DNA from: Epichloe hybrida
Taxonomy: Eukaryota; Ascomycota; Sordariomycetes; Hypocreales; Clavicipitaceae
Direction: 5' to 3'
DNA: 64,000 bases
Assembly: GCA_019022495.1 (NCBI GenBank)
Contig: JAFEKR010000030.1
Coordinates: forward strand, 62,001 to 126,000
Within the stretch, counting starts at the first letter, position 1. Each line of letters opens with the position of its first letter. The notes under the pieces were generated by a model. The model made no database searches and was not told the DNA's origin. It saw only the letters and a list, made by a program, of their open reading frames with translations. This document shows, one piece after another, positions 1 to 12,505 of this stretch. A program made the translations under genes and the position numbers.

Positions 1-1250
1 TTGGTAGGTTTGCTTGACACAATTTGCTGGATTCTCTTCTAGTTCTAACTCCCTTTGCCTCGCAGACCAATGTTACTCTTGCTTCTTCCAAGACAGCCAT
101 TGAACGACCCTTGGTGGTACCTAATTACTGGTCTAGGAGTTATGATAGACTGCTCAGCCATGCTTCATCTTCAAAATTGTCGGACTACCTCGCCGAACCA
201 AGCCAAACGTATTGCTTCGCTTCCCGACGGCTTCCGGTCTCAGTATGCCACCCTTCTTCAAACAGCTCACCGGAGAATGGGAAACGACAATCCAAGTCAA
301 AAAATGCTCTTTTCTCGGACCCTTGCTCAGAATTTGAAGTTGACTTGAATTCCCAAGCCGGCATAAAAACCCACAAAGGGAAGAAGAAGAAGCCAGCCGC
401 CCCTGCGAGGAATTTCCAAGACAATAGTGGCGGAGATAAGAATGATGGCGGACAAGAAAATAATAATGGTATTGGAGAGCAGGCAGGGGGCGACGCAGGA
501 AGTGGCGGCGCTGATAATGGCGCTGGGGCCGGTGATGGAGCTGGCGATGGGGACAAGGAGAAGGACAAGAACGATGGAGGCGATGTAAAAGAGGACGAAC
601 CATGGGACGACTTCGTGCCTGGCAAGTCCAAGAAAAAGAAGGGAAAGAAGGGAGCTGACCCTGAGCCTGAAGCCGCCCCAGTAATCCCCACGACTGACTT
701 TGGCGGAGACGCGTTTCAAGAAATCAAGCTTGGAGACGATAGTGGGGGTAAATTGGACATCAACTCTGGCTCTACAGACGCCAAAAATAACTTCTGCTCA
801 TGGGGCAAAAAATGGCAGACAGGTGATTGCGACTGGCAATGGGGCGCGAGTGGCGAAGGAGGAACTGACGCTTGTTCCGATGCGAAGAAGGACGACTTGG
901 ATTCAAATCCCTGGAATTCAAAAGGGGCAAAGACAACAAAAAAGACTAATACCGGCTTTTCTTTTGGCGCTGTGGACGAACCGAAAAATGAGGACTGGGC
1001 CTTTGCCAATACCGGCAAGAAGGACAAAAAGAAGAAAACCACCAGCGCCTGGGGGATCGACGCGGTCGAAGAGACGAAGACAGCCGAAGACAAGCCCGAT
1101 GCCAGCGCTGATCCCTGGGGGTTTGGGGCCCCTTCTAAGAAAAAAGGTGAAAAGAGCGACCCAGAGCCGGAACCGGAGCCAGCTGCAGCGGCTGGTATCT
1201 GGGGAAGTGTGTCTGCTAAAAAGGGCAAGAAGAAAGGCAAGAATGTCGAA

Positions 1251-1281
<31 letters not shown>

Positions 1282-4200
1282 TTAAGCCTGAACCTGAACC
1301 TGAACCCGAGCCCGAGCCTGAACCAGCGAAAGAAAAGGAGGACTTTTGGGGGGTCGCCGTCAAGTCAAGTAAAAAGGACAAGAAGAAAAAGAAGGCGGCC
1401 TTGTGGGGGGATGAACCAGAGCCAATTGCGGAGCCCACACCACCTGTTCCCGATCTAATAACGGAAGAACCGGCCAAGGATAAGAAAGAAGACCCTACTG
1501 ATTCTTGGGAAACCGGTGTCAGTTCCGCGAAAGATAAAAAGAAACCCGTTGCAGAGCTTGAGAAAAAGGAGACTGATGATACTTGGGATATTGCGGCGAC
1601 CTCAAAGAAAGGGAAGAAAAAGAAAAAGGGTGTGGAAGAAGTCAAGGAGCCTGACCCCGAACCAGTCCCTGAGCCCGTTCCGGAGCCTTTCGATGAAGCT
1701 GAGCCCGAGAAGAAATTAGGCGACGACATCTGGGACCTCTCTGCGTCAAAGAAAGACAAGAAGAAAAAGAAAAAGGGTGCCGCTGAAGAGCTGAAAAAAG
1801 ATCCACCTCCTCCTGAGCCAGCCAAATCCGCCGAGGATACCTGGGCCATATGGGGCGGAGGTTCTAAGGGAGATACTAAGAAGAAAGGGTTTTTTTCCGC
1901 TGATGTTGATGATGACAAAAAAAAAGAGGATCCCAAATCTGAGAAGACTGAGGAAACTGAGGAAATTGCAGAAGATGATGTTGATTGGCTCTCAACGGTA
2001 AAAAAGGACAAGAAGAAGAAGAAGAAGGGCGCCGACGACTTGATTGATTTGGATGACCAGGGAAATAAAGCTTCCTCAGACGAGCTTCTCAAGGCATCTG
2101 CGGATGTTCCCGGAGATGACGAATTCTTTAGCTCTTGGGGAATTGGTAAGAAAGACAAGAAGAAGAAGAAATCTGACGACGCATCTATGAAACCGGACAG
2201 CATCGAAGAACCCGCAGACAGCTTTGGGGGCGCCGTCGCCAAGAAGGACAAGAAGAAGAAGGACAAGACAAAAGACGACCCAGTCGAAATCAAAGAAGAC
2301 GCAGCCGGTGAGACCGTCCAACCTGACGCAGTAGAGGAGATCAAGGACAGCAAGGTTAATGATGGCGCCGGCTATGCTTGGACGTCATCAAGCCAAACGA
2401 GATCAAAATCGCTTGTGGAAGCCTTGGCTGATCCACCTCCTCCAGCGCCAACTCCCCCATCTATGGATTTTACTGAACATCACAATCAAGCAGGACAAGC
2501 CGAGCCCGATCCATGGGATGAAATCACTACGTCTAAGTTGAAGTCCAAGTCTAAAGACAAAGAAGCAGAGAAGGAAAAGGAAAAGTCGAAGAAAGATAAA
2601 GAACCGAAGTTAAGTGAAAGGGAGCTTAAAAAGCTCGAGAAAGAGAAGAAGAAAGCAGAAAAGGCCGAAAGCGAACGACTCGAGCAGGAAGCCAAGGAGG
2701 CCGCCGAGCGAGAGGCCGAAGAGCAAGCCGCACGAGAAGCAGAAGAGAAGGCTCGATCGGAGGAAGAGGAAAAGGCACGCATCGCAGAAGAAGAGGCTGC
2801 CTTTACGAAGGAGGAGGAGCAGCTCGCTGCGCTCGAAGACAAGAAGCTTTCGAAGGGCAAGCTCACGAAAAAGGAAACGGAGAAATACAATCGCTTGAAG
2901 GAAAGTGTGGATAAGCGAGCGAAGGAGAAGGGGGCGCTCAATACCGAAGAGCAAGCAGCGGCTGAGAATGCTGCAAGGGAGGCTGGAGAGCAGGCAGCGC
3001 GTGAGGCTGAAGAACTTGCGGTTCGTGAAGCTGAAGAATTGGCAGCTCGTGAAGCTGAAGAACTGGCAGTTCGTGAAGCTGAGGAGGCCGAGGCTGCCAA
3101 ACAGTCGTCCAAGAAGAGTTCCAAGAAGGACAGGGACAAAGAAAAGGAGAAGAAGAAGGAGAAGGAGAAAAAACCACCCAAGGAGCCAGAACCTGATCCA
3201 GAACCTGATCCGGAGCCGGAGCCGGAATTGAAGCCAGAAGAAGTCGAAGAGCTTCTTTCGGGCAAAGAAAAGTCTACAAACGAGGCCTTCAGCTTCTGGG
3301 GTATTGGCAGCGGGTCAAAGAAGTCCAGAAAAGGTGTGTTACACGCTTGTCAAATTGCGGCGCTACCCCAGCGTTTCTCCACGCCGTCATCTAATTCGGA
3401 ATGAGCCGTAATTACACACTTGCTGACTCATCCGCCCAATTCTAGACGTTGTCACAGCTAGTGACAAGGACACGACACCCTTATCGAACACGAGCGAGGG
3501 CGTTTCTACGAAAGGGCCGTTGTCGCGGAAGGCTCTTGGGAAGATTACGGATAGGCTCAAGACCTTTGAGTCTGCTCCGGAGGAACCCCCAGCCGACCCC
3601 ATCCTCTGTCCTCCACCCGCTCCACCAACACCTCCCAAAGAAGAGAAGAAGAGCACCAAATCCAGCTCCAAGAAGAAGTTCAAAGAGGTCGAAGAGGCAG
3701 AACATCAGAGTTCGTTTTCACAGAAGAGCCACAAATCTTCTGAACTACCTGGAAGTTTCCCAGCTGACGATGACGAAGATGACATAGTCGAAATCGTCGA
3801 CATGGCACCCAAAGACAAGCCAAAGAAGGCCAAAAAGAGCAAGGCCAAGGATGAGGCGCCTCCTCCTCCTCCTCCGCCCGTTCCTGACGCTCCTTTGACT
3901 CCCCCGCCAGAGCCAAAATCATCAAAGAAAGCTCGGCCGAAGATCAATGGGGACGGAGCTTCATGGGCAAAGTGGAGTGCAGCACTCGCAGTTCAGAAAG
4001 AAGAGAAGAAAGAGGACAGAAAACCCTCGTCTTCCTCGAAATCGAAATCCGAAAAGCCATCAAAACGTTCTTCGGACAAGACTTCCTCTAAAGACTCTGG
4101 GTCCGAAAAGGCAGACCGCTTGGAGAAGACAGAAAAAATCCCAGGCAAGTCTCGTATGCCAAGCATGTTTACTAGTACACCACCCATTTCCAGGTCAATG

Positions 4201-5460
4201 TCCACACGGGACAAAGAGAGGAGGGGTGGCGCAGGCGGCAGGTCATCTTCGCGACGGCGGTCGGTTGATGTGCACGGTCTGGCCTCACCACCTTCAGAAG
4301 ACATGCCAGAAGTGTCGTCCAAAGCCGCAAAGATACTAGGCATCGATAAGTCTGGGAGCAAGAAGAAGTCGCGAAGAGCTTCCGAGTATGAGGACGCTCT
4401 CATGACTGGGGCTCTGGACGCCGACGTTACCACCGCCAAGCGCGAGAAGCATCGATCTAGAAGGCTACCAGATGAAGATGCTGTCATGATCGATGCCGGC
4501 GTACCGTCAGATACGCCTCTTAAGCGCGGCGCCTCGGTGTCCAAAAAGTCGGGCTTTTCCGGTCTTTTCAGCGGATTGATGACACCAAAATCAGCTAGGC
4601 CTGATCCCTTTGGCGACGTGGAGATGACAATGGATGAGACAGATCGTGAAGCCCGTACATCGGCCCGCAAATCGCGGCACAGCGACCGGGATCAGACCGA
4701 CAAAGCGAGCAACGAATCTCATCGTGAGAGACGCCGAAAGCGCGAAGATGATCCAGTGGCTCGGAAGACGGGGGAGAAAGAGGCCGGGAAAGCTGAGCGT
4801 CGTGCGGTGCGACAACGGGAAGAGGAAGAGCGGCGCGCTGCTGAAGATCGAGACACAAAGAGAGCTGAGCGACGTCGTGTACGCAAGGAAAAGGAGGCTA
4901 CGGCGCTCGCTGATGAAGCGCGCAAGACCTCCAAGCAAGAACGCCGAAGGTCGACGCAAGCAGATCCGGTGGAAGAGGAAGCGGAACGCCGACGTCGACG
5001 TGAAGAGCGTCGTGCAGCCCGCGCCGCTATGGAGGGTTCGAATGGTCACAAGCGAAAGAGCAGTCGACGACAGACCGAGCAGTCGGGGGATGAACAGGTC
5101 TATCCCAACAAAGACCGTAGACAAGATAGCAAAAAGGGCACGAACTGGCCACACTCAGGGACATCATCCTGGGTAAAAGAGCATTCCGACGCTCCACCGC
5201 CTCCCGACGACAGTGGCCCGACTGATGAGGAACAAGCTCGCCGTGAGGCTCGACGAGCTCGACGTCGAGCGAAGCAGGGCGACATAACGGCAGACGAGGC
5301 CGACGATCAGCGTCGACGACGTGCTAGACGAGAAGAACGAGAAAAAGACAAGCGTGTAGCAGGATCAGAAGGCAGCGATGAGCGGCAACAGAGCAGAAGA
5401 AACTCGATTCTCGTTGATTCAACTCCTCGATCAAGCTGGTGGAGGAAATTAACAGGATGA
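1..5460 (+). CDS. W-G/K-K-K repeat low-complexity protein, 5' incomplete
   Basis: I do not recognise a named family. The reading frame is open from the window edge to about 3333, followed by an intron at 3334-3445 (gtgtgt..ctag, joining in frame with a GAC codon), then 3446-5460 ending in TGA. No convincing ATG is seen, so the 5' end lies outside or behind an intron; possible acceptors are at 42 and 65, and the first ~110 codons are uncertain because a second frame (55-348) is also open. The body holds about 17 degenerate units: acidic residues, then W-G or W-D, a few residues, then S-K-K-D-K-K-K-K-K, separated by P-E-P-E spacers. Next comes an E/A/R-rich coiled-coil stretch (about 2590-3100). 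The second exon is Ser/Arg/Glu-rich and ends in S-S-W-W-R-K-L-T-G. It is probably intrinsically disordered; the role is unknown. The repeats resemble GW/WG proteins only superficially. Confidence 0.7.
3334..3445 (+). other. Spliceosomal intron
   Basis: A gtgtgt donor follows AAG at 3331-3333 and the ttctag acceptor ends at 3445. Removing 112 nt restores one frame between two long open frames of the same biased composition, the main reason for treating them as one gene. Confidence 0.7.
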
Positions 5461-6336
5461 TTTTGCGCAGAGCATGTTTTTCTAAGCGAGCACATTGAAT
5501 TGGAAAGCTTTTTTTTTTTTTTTTTCTAATATGCGATATCAGGGCTCATTGGTCTAGGCGGCGATCATTCAACAGTTATTCTTCGCATTACCAAGGTGTC
5601 CACCAGGATCTGGAATTTTGGGTCACCCATACATGTTGTGGCTTGTTGATCGAGACCGGAGATTATTTTTGCATGATACCCCCCCCCCCCTTCTCTTCTG
5701 ATAAGATACATACATATATATGCATGTTGCTCACGAGCTAATACTTTGTATTGACGTACAAGGTGTAACGGCTGTTTACTCCAAAGCAGTCAAAAAGACG
5801 TCAACTTCATGTTCAGGGACTAGCAAGCTTCTGCGTACTGCAGCATTACAAAAACACGGAAAAGAGACATATCATTTACATAATACACATGCAATGGATA
5901 TGGCAACCCGTGACTGAACTTATCGAGTTAGAAACAGCTTGAAAGGACACCTTGTCAACGGATGTCTTATGCGGGGATTGATTTCAGTCACGTGTATTAC
6001 TATCCTTTGTGACGTCAGAAACTGCCGGTAAAAATGGCCGTGCATTGGATTGGGCTTTGTCGTGGCCAGGTCAGACAATTTCCATTCCTGGCTGACTGCG
6101 GTAACGCGTCCCACAATAGACCGAACCACTTTAAGGTTCCAAACTAGCCCAGGTACAATCTGAATCTCGTCGCGAGCAGAACGATGCTTGTGATTACTGC
6201 TTAATCAGCCTTTTCAAAAGAGACTTGGAAACGACCTCGCCGCATTCGACGGCTTTAACAGCCTCTTCTTCCTTTGGTCCCTCGCGGCAAGGGCTGGATC
6301 AGCGCGCGCGTCCGGCCATCGAGGAAGAGCCTGGCC
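5461..6336. other. Intergenic, no gene seen
   Basis: This stretch contains an 18-T tract near 5508-5526 just after the upstream stop, a C11 run near 5680-5690 and a TA-rich patch (atacatacatatatatgc) near 5706. Short open frames lack family resemblance. The right end is presumably the promoter and 5' UTR of the golgin gene. Confidence 0.5.
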
Positions 6337-9051
6337 ATGGCTGCTCCGGGAAAGCCGTCAAAATGGGGCTCGTTTCTTTCCCAAGCCGTCGCCGGCGTAG
6401 AGTCGAGGCTGGATAACATGTTGGCAGAGCCGGACGAAGCTCAGTCTCAAAAACCTGCTGCTGCTTCGGCGGCTTCTGCATCGTCTTCTGCCGCGCCTCG
6501 GGTATCGGAGGCCATTACCACGACTGCGAAACAGTCATCACAGCAACCAGCGCCGCCAGCCACATCAGGTGCCTCGAACTCGAACTCGAGGTCATCGTCT
6601 CGGAGCGGTGTCAATGGCCGGCTCCAAGCAAGGCTGGCTCGGGCCATGGCAGGAAAGGCCAATGCCAGTGGCACGGCAGGCAGAGGAACTTTGTCGCCAA
6701 CAAGCTCAACCGACCAAATCAGCCGACCTTCTATAGAAGAAAAGTCCACGGACAAACAGTTCTTGAAAGAGCAAGACGAAGCGACCTCAAAACTCGAAGC
6801 TGAGGGCATTGATGTATGCTCCATAACCGAACCACCCGAAAGCTTGCTGGCAGATACCATCGAGGCGGCTCCAACGGAGGCGCCGAAGCCAATACAGAAT
6901 GCCACGACAACGGAAGCAGCAAGCGGGAAGACATCTACGCTAGATCATGTTTCACAAGCTTCCGAGGGTTCCGAGGGGGCAAAAATATCCGCAGACGAGG
7001 ACTCGGCGTCGACACAGCCAGATGACAAGTCAGAGCTAGTAAGAGAATTGCAAGAGCTGAAGGATAGGCAGCAGGAAGAGATTCGAGAATATACAGAGCG
7101 CATAGACTCGCTCCAATCCAAGCTTCAATATCTATCCAAGACCGCCACGGACGCGGCTAGGAAGGCTGCATCGTCAGCACTACCTGGCAGTCCCGAACAA
7201 AAGCTCGCAGCAAAGGATGAAAAGATAGCCTTGCTCATGGAAGAGGGGCAAAAACTATCGTCCAACGAGCACAAATTGAGAAGCACGATAAAAAAACTTC
7301 GAGCTCTCATCGGTGAACATGAGAAGCAAGTAGCAGATTTGAAGACGAACCGAGACAGGGCCATTTCTGACCCCGAAGCCTTGCGTGCTCGCTTAGACGG
7401 GCCCGAGGAAGTAGAAAGGCGATGGGATGAGGCTAACCGAGCAACTGCTGCGCTCCAAGCAGAGATTGAATCACTGAAAAAAGAGAACTCGAAGAAAGAT
7501 GACGCGTATCGACGTCTGGACCAGGAGTGGAAGAAGAAGACGGAGCAGGCCGAGTGTTCTCATCGAGAAGCAATGAACAAAGCACTGGCTGCAGAGCGTC
7601 AAAAACAAAAGTCGTTGGAGGACTTGAATTCGAGTCTTCGCACGGAAAAGGAGACGGTGGCTGAGCAAGCGCGACAAGACGAAATCGAATGGCGCGAGAA
7701 GCTCGAGCGTGCCAACGAGCGAGGGCGCAAGACCGCAGAGGAACTCAAGGCCGAACTACAGGCCGTAGAAGGCAAGTTGGAAGCCATGAGAGTGGCGGCA
7801 GAAGAAGCGTCATCGGGAACTGGGGGCGAAGCACAAGTAAAGATGTTCCGCCAGATTGAAACCTTGCAGTCCCAGTATGCTTCGGCCAGAGAGAATTGGC
7901 AAGGCATCGAAGCGTCACTGATTGCCAAATCAGCAAACCTAGAGAAGGAGAGAGACGAGGCACAGCGCCGAGAATCAGAAATGAGAAAGAAAGCACGAGA
8001 TGCGGTAAGTCTTCACGTGCGATTCGCTCCGAGAGTTCAAGCCGGCCCGAATATTTATATATGCTTGCTTGTCTAATTTTGCTGCCCATAGGCCGTGCGG
8101 CTGAGACATCTCGAAGATGAGCTTCAAGACGTGCAGCCGTCTCTCGCTTCTGCTCGTCAGGAGTTGAATTTCTGCCGAGACGAGATGGCGGAGCTTCAAG
8201 CTTCGTACAAGTCTTGTCAGGCCTCTTTGGCAGAGGCTCGGCAAGAAGTTGAGAGGTTGAAACAACAAGGTGTTACTGATAAGGAAGACTCAGTTGAGGC
8301 GGAACGACGTCAGTGGGTGGATGAAGTGGCAGGCGCAACGAACAGGGGCCATCAAAGCCGGCCAGAGTCACCACTCGTGTCCATATCCAGAACGTTCAGC
8401 TCAGACTTGCTGGGCCTCTCTGGCCCAAGCAAATCACGGAGATCCCACACGCCAGGTAGTATTTCTGAAAATAGTCCTGCAGACATCATGTCACCAACAC
8501 GACGGGCCACGAGCCAGACTCCTATTCGAACCAGGGAGCCGTCTTATGCTGGGTCCGGCGCACCGCCAACCCCTTTCTCACCCTTTGAAACGCCCAGCGA
8601 GACTGGGCATTTCCCATCTCTCGTTTCTGTAGAACGAGACAATGGAGCACTGGAGACTATACCTTCTTCACCTCGTCACGTGGCCCAGGATATGGTCTCG
8701 GTGTCAACGGTAGCTGCTGGGCCATCAGTACAGCTCGTCGAAAGAATGAGCGCGGCCATTCGACGACTAGAAGCCGAGAAGGTTACGGCCAAGGAGGAAA
8801 TGGCCAGGGTTTGTGGCCAGAGGAACGAAGCGAGGAGAGACTTGGTTGCACTCATGAAAGAAATAGAAGAGACAAAGGCCGCTGCGTCAAGAGTACCACA
8901 ACTGGAGCAGGAGGTAGCCAATCTTGACTCGAGATACCAGACAACATTGGAAATGCTGGGTGAGAAAAGCGAGCTTGTTGAGGAACTAAAGGCAGATGTT
9001 GAGGATGTCAAGACCATGTATCGTGAGCTGGTCGAGCGAACAGTGAAGTAA
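6337..9051 (+). CDS. TMF/Sgm1-type coiled-coil golgin
   Basis: About 875 aa in two exons, 6337-8004 and 8092-9051; the 87-nt intron has a gtaagt donor and ccatag acceptor and is phase 0. The ATG at 6337 sits in GCCATGG; longer starts use only TTG. The N-terminus (K-W-G-S-F-L-S-Q-A-V-A-G-V-E) is the conserved start of fungal TATA-element-modulatory-factor homologues. A Ser/Ala-rich linker follows, then coiled coil from about residue 230 to 560 (the TMF DNA-binding-named Pfam region), a Ser/Pro-rich linker, and a C-terminal coiled coil (last ~110 residues) matching the TMF TATA-binding-named domain. Despite these names the family acts at the Golgi, binding Rab6/Ypt6-type GTPases through the C-terminal coiled coil in tethering of retrograde vesicles. 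Product assignment is from recognised sequence character; the Rab partner is family knowledge. Confidence 0.85.
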
Positions 9052-9157
9052 CGGAGGATGCACGAACAAGTACAGCACGATGGGGCAAGGCAGGGTCGAG
9101 CCAGCACAAGGCAACAAAATGTGATAGATTAGGTCTACATAGTGCCGCGCGATCCGT

Positions 9158-9777
9158 TCACGGGGACAGCTCAATACCCTCTCGTTCTGCGTCGCGCATG
9201 ATGTATGAAAGAACCTGTCAGGGGGCCGTTAGCGACGCTATAAAGTCATAGAAGCGAGTTTATTCTTGACAAAGACTTGCCTCCTTATCTGGCGCCAAGT
9301 CCAAGGCCGACTTGTCTTCGGCATTTTTGAGCGTGAAATCGGCACCCTCTTTCAGCAAAGCAATCGCCACGTCTCCTTATGGGCAAATTAGCTGACTCGG
9401 TCACTTCATAGCAATATATATCAAGTTGCTGTACATCGATAGCTGGCTTACCGTGTCCTTCTGCAACCGCATGGTGGAGAGGCGTGTAGCCCTCAATATC
9501 TGTTGGGTTCAAAGGACTCCGGTTCTGAAGTAATAGTTTGACCATGGGAACAGATCCAACTGCAGCGGCGCGGTGTATAGGATATTGCCCGCGACGATCG
9601 CGCACCCTTGTGGACGCAGGTGGGTTGGATTCTAAAAGTAAACGGGCGACGTCCATGTTCTTCTTAGACGCGACGAAGTGGAGGGCCGTCTTTCGTCTAG
9701 TTAATAAGAGAAGCAAAGCTATCAAGATGAGCCTTGAGCGATCCGAGTTTCCCGACATACCTGCCCGTTGGAATCTG

Positions 9778-9815
<38 letters not shown>

Positions 9816-10419
9816 AGACCTCCTCTTCACATCCTAGGCCAAGCTCTGTGGGTGGGGTGTTCTCACTCTTCTCATTGACTTCCGCGCCCTTTTGAATCAA
9901 GACTCTTAAAATGGGCTCGCTGTCCGGAACACTAGCGGATATCATGAGAGGCGTCCATCCGCTGCCATCCTGTACAGGTCGATAGTAAATACCAGACCGT
10001 CGACCTGATAAAGGGAGGAGGGGGTTCGGGCTGACGTGTTCGTGTTGGAGCAGGTACTAACTTGGACGTCTGGATCGAAATCCTTCTGGTTGGCTAGCAT
10101 AGTGACGATGTCGAGGTTATTGGACGACGCTGCCCAATGAATAGCGTAGCGCCCATCTTCATCCTTCTTTGTAGATAGCTTTGGGTCTGTCTGTGTGCTG
10201 ATGTAAGCTGGCTGGTGATGGAAATAAGGATATCTTGAAGTCAGACTTTGAGGTGAGAGAAGATGGACTTCTTACTTTGAGTAGTGCTTCGGCTTTGGCG
10301 ACTATACGGAAAAGTAAGCAAGATGGGGTTTTATCAAGGGGCCAGAATATGTGCTTGTTTTTACCATTTCCCTCTCTGGCAGCTGCGTGCAGAGGGAGCC
10401 GATCACTGTCGTCTTCCAT
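9158..10419 (-). CDS. NAS6: Gankyrin/Nas6-like proteasome assembly ankyrin protein
   Basis: About 238 aa, close to gankyrin (226) and yeast Nas6 (228). Eight exons on the minus strand, all joining in frame: 10419-10365, 10301-10276, 10190-10062, 9969-9867, 9774-9761, 9689-9452, 9375-9281, 9214-9158. Ankyrin signatures are visible throughout (L-P-L-H-A-A-A near the start, Y-A-I-H-W-A-A, W-T-P-L-M-I-S, T-A-L-H-F-V-A, Y-P-I-H-R-A-A, Y-T-P-L-H-H-A), giving about seven repeats. Nas6 is a chaperone that binds the Rpt3 ATPase during assembly of the 19S particle. Odd points: exon 5 is only 14 nt, its upstream intron contains a 30-T tract (on the plus strand), and the last intron is GC..AG with a perfect AG/GCAAGT donor. 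The start is the only ATG before L-P-L-H. It shares a 396-bp divergent promoter with PRP46. Confidence 0.88.
9780..9809. repeat. Poly-T tract, 30 nt, inside an intron
   Basis: An uninterrupted run of T on the plus strand (A on the coding strand) that ends 6 nt from the acceptor of exon 5 of the ankyrin gene. On the coding strand it replaces the usual polypyrimidine tract with purine, so it is not a normal splice aid. Confidence 0.95.
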
Positions 10420-10815
10420 CTGATTGGTAGAGATGAAATCAAAAGCTCTGCCTTCGAAATAGTGCCTGGATATATGCTGCAAAAGATTGAAAGGGGACTG
10501 CCCGCGACTGTGTTTGGAAACCAATTTCGTGAATGTAGAGGGTGCTTTGTGGTGTATTATCAACAATCTAGAATGCGTGAGTGAGTGAATGGGTGAATGA
10601 GTGAATGAGTGAAGCAAGTCGAGCATTTGGCCTTGAATTTGTGGCGCTGTGGTCTGTGGGGCTGGCTGCATGCCGGCGCCACATGAGGATCCATACAACG
10701 TCAAGCCTAATAGAACCCGGCCAGCTTTTGAGCCTTCAGATCGCGAACCTTCCAACTTTTCCCACCAACCAGACAATTGGGCAATTGTCCGGATCGCCCA
10801 CGCCGCCCGCCCGCA
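10420..10815. promoter_or_regulatory. Divergent promoter between NAS6 and PRP46
   Basis: The 396 bp between the two start codons must hold both promoters. A GTGAATGA-type microsatellite (four-base units TGAA/TGAG) lies at about 10576-10613. No TATA box is obvious. Confidence 0.55.
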
Positions 10816-12375
10816 ATGGAGACACAACAGCAACCGCAGGATTTGTTGCAACTTGGCGATCTGGTCTCTCGGAACGCGCTTGTATCGAGGAGCTTGTACT
10901 CGAAAGCCATAGAGCAGCAATCATCCAGCAGCAAGCGACAGAAACTCGAGGACGTGTACAGCGACCCCGTCATGAAGCGCCGATTCCAAGCCGAGTACGC
11001 CAGCGTTCAGACTCTACCCGACTCCCTTGCGGCCAAGCAGCCATCAAAGCAGCCGGGCAAGAAGCCGGGTTCTCGACCAAAGCCCGGCGGACCAGCACGG
11101 CCGGCACAGAAATTGCTCGAGGCTGGGCCCAATTCTGCAGCCGGCTCAGGCTCGACTGGAACCGCATCGCCGCAAAACAACATGAGCCTCACCTCGGGAG
11201 GACCAGGCGCCTTTCAACAACCGAAACCCGACTGGCATCCCCCATGGAAGTTGATGAGAGTCATCTCAGGTCATCTTGGCTGGGTACGAGCCTTGGCCGT
11301 CGAGCCCGGGAATAAATGGTTCGCCAGTGGCGCGGGCGACAGAACGATCAAAATATGGGATCTTGCCACGGGCTCCCTCCGGCTTACACTGACCGGGCAT
11401 ATCAGCACCGTTCGCGGCCTCGCCGTGTCGCCCAGACACCCGTACCTGTTCTCCTGCGGTGAAGACAAGATGGTCAAGTGCTGGGATCTCGAGACGAACA
11501 AAGTCATTCGACACTACCACGGCCACCTCAGCGGCGTCTACACCCTCTCCCTTCACCCGACTCTCGATGTTCTTGTCACTGGTGGCCGAGACGGCGTAGC
11601 TCGAGTCTGGGACATGCGGACGCGAAGCAATATCCATGTGCTCTCCGGACACACCGGCACTGTCTCCGATGTCAAGTGCCAGGAGGCCGACCCCCAGGTC
11701 ATAACAGGCTCTCTTGATTCGACCGTCAGAATGTGGGATCTAGCGGCCGGCAAGACCATGGGTGTTCTGACTCACCACAAGAAGGGCGTGCGAGCGCTCG
11801 CCGTGCACCCTACAGAGTTCACTTTTGCCAGTGCCAGCACCGGAAGCATCAAGCAATGGAAGTGTCCCGAGGGGGCATTCATGCAGAATTTCGAAGGTCA
11901 GAATGCCATCATCAACACGTTGAGTGTGAATCAGAACAATGTCATGTTCTCAGGAGGTATGTTTGCTCACTCACTCTATTGTTGCCCAACGCAATTTCAT
12001 CGCTTCCGGGTGGAACTCTTGCTGACTCGTTATTGATCCAGCTGACAACGGCTCCATGGGCTTTTGGGACTGGAAAACCGGTCACCGCTTCCAGTCACTG
12101 GATACCACCGCACAACCTGGGTCTTTGGATGCAGAGGCAGGCATCATGAGCTCAACATTTGATCGCTCTGGCTTGCGTTTGATTTGCGGCGAAGCTGACA
12201 AAACGAGTGCGTATTGCTCCCTATTGTTGCCTTGTCTTCTACACATTCTGTCAGACGAGCATGTTGCTGACCTTTTTATTTTCACATAGTCAAAATATGG
12301 AAACCAGACGAGAAAGCCACGGCGGAAACCCATCCACTTCAATGGACACCTACGTTGGGCCGGCGCAAATTCTAA
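10816..12375 (+). CDS. PRP46: Pre-mRNA-splicing factor Prp46 (PRL1/PLRG1 family)
   Basis: 463 aa in three exons, 10816-11956, 12042-12206 and 12290-12375; introns gtatgt..ccag and gtgcgt..atag join in frame. The ATG at 10816 begins a Gln-rich N-terminus with the family's helical segment, then a basic Pro/Gly linker. Seven WD40 repeats start near residue 145 (I-S-G-H-L-G-W-V-R), with clear G-H...W-D pairs (I-K-I-W-D, V-K-C-W-D, A-R-V-W-D, V-R-M-W-D, G-F-W-D-W, I-K-I-W-K). The C-terminus [10 protein letters not shown] is typical of the family. Prp46 is a core subunit of the Prp19/NineTeen complex in the spliceosome (nucleus). It converges on ORC1 with about 130 bp between the stops. Confidence 0.95.
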
Positions 12376-12505
12376 AGCTACGCGCTGGCAGCCATAATGA
12401 GACGAAGCAATTTGAGGACAAGGGTTTATTTCGTGTTGACTAACATGTTCGGCGTTATTGATAAAGAATTGGCTGGCTTGAAATACCCTGAAAAACTATT
12501 GTACA

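Noticed and set aside
716..2353. Long minus-strand open frame (545 codons) rich in Ser/Phe
   Set aside because: It is the complement of the Lys/Glu-rich repeat gene; its composition is exactly that expected of the reverse of GAA/AAG codons.
2486..3265. Minus-strand Ser-rich frame
   Set aside because: Reverse of the coiled-coil segment of the same gene, no independent features.
9285..9830. Frame starting with a poly-lysine run before the ankyrin repeats
   Set aside because: The lysines come from an intronic A30 tract; spliced exons explain the ankyrin sequence with consistent phases.
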